From the NCBI GenBank assembly GCA_903865435.1, contig CAIPJS010000068.1, positions 1 through 46,041 on the forward strand: 46,041 bases of DNA. The letters are read 5' to 3'. Under the pieces are notes generated by a model. The model did no database searches and was not told where the DNA came from. It saw only the letters and a program-made list of their open reading frames with translations. The translations under genes and the position numbers were made by a program. Source of the DNA: an uncultured Bacteroidota bacterium (lineage in GTDB: Bacteria > Bacteroidota > Bacteroidia > Chitinophagales > Chitinophagaceae). Below, one piece after another: positions 45,926 through 46,041 of this stretch; the first letter of the stretch is position 1; each line of letters opens with the position of its first letter.

Positions 45926-46041
45926 ATGCCAAAGAAAACACCTATAAATGATGCTGAAATAATTCAATTTATTAAGGATAATCCTATGTGCTCCTCTAAC
46001 GAAATTTTAAATGGGTTAGCACTTAATATAAGCATGCCTAC
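45926..46041 (+). CDS. N-terminus of a gene with HTH-like start (3' truncated by window)
   Basis: From the ATG at 45926 the frame stays open to the last base, giving 38 full codons. The start MPKKTPINDAEIIQFIKDNP runs into SSNEILNGLALNISMP, a pattern of two helices and a turn that resembles a winged-helix domain. Similar N-termini are found in Bacteroidota HipA-like and Fic-like toxin or kinase genes, but the visible part is too short to tell. An 11-bp inverted repeat lies just upstream. Confidence 0.55.
   Translation, partial: MPKKTPINDAEIIQFIKDNPMCSSNEILNGLALNISMP

Noticed and set aside
1..46041. CRISPR arrays, tRNA or rRNA genes, transposases or phage genes
   Set aside because: I saw no regularly spaced repeats, no cloverleaf or rRNA-like conserved runs and no transposase or integrase motifs in the window.

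Overview
This window looks like ordinary chromosome from an AT-rich member of the Bacteroidota, most likely the Chitinophagia/Chitinophagaceae. The signs are a TonB-dependent receptor, a TonB-plug/macroglobulin-like envelope protein, a Bacteroidota-type SecA with an N-terminal insertion and a zinc tail, tandem DUF1573 proteins, a fused alpha/beta 2-oxoacid dehydrogenase E1, and -7 promoter boxes of the Bacteroidota form TAnnTTTG. Ribosome-binding sites are weak or absent, as is usual there. I see no rRNA, tRNA, CRISPR array, insertion sequence or prophage. The taxonomic call is inferred from gene families only.

Layout. 1-4194: envelope nutrient-acquisition locus (truncated TonB receptor, beta-helix lipoprotein, half-size PepSY membrane protein, calcineurin-like phosphoesterase), split by a strong hairpin terminator at 2503. 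4376-8555: MG2/TonB-plug envelope protein and a GMC oxidoreductase. 8642-11737 (minus): an S9 peptidase and an HxlR regulator. 12055-16057: a compact four-gene operon (GntP/DsdX-type permease, RidA, D-threonine aldolase/D-serine dehydratase-like PLP enzyme, M19 dipeptidase) that reads as a D-amino-acid scavenging pathway; it is the most coherent functional unit here. 16071-16885 (minus): tandem DUF1573 proteins. 16984-19389: fused E1. 19404-22039 (minus): small hypothetical, YebC-family protein, APC permease.

22226-26418: four-gene plus-strand operon (dicarboxylate/amino acid symporter, DedA protein, MFS transporter, GT9 heptosyltransferase-like enzyme). 26503-31670 (minus): mdh; the tight lysA - MlaF-type ATPase - redoxin unit; scpB and atpG. 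An atpG without its usual ATP-synthase neighbours is unusual. 31889-41668 (plus): secA, deoC (overlapping secA), M20 amidohydrolase, malic enzyme-phosphotransacetylase, MlaE-type permease, beta-CASP metallo-hydrolase. 41692-42444 (minus): SRAP/HMCES-type protein. 42556-45626: a membrane-anchored probable TIM-barrel protein followed by a GH3 glycosidase. 45627-46041: three related hairpins, then the start of a gene with an HTH-like N-terminus, cut by the window edge.

The MlaF-like ATPase (28 kb) and MlaE-like permease (39.5 kb) probably form one lipid-transport complex encoded at two loci. I found no clearly undescribed system. The best leads are the D-amino-acid operon with its divergent HxlR gene, the hairpin cluster beside the truncated HTH gene, the membrane-anchored TIM-barrel/GH3 pair, and the isolated atpG.
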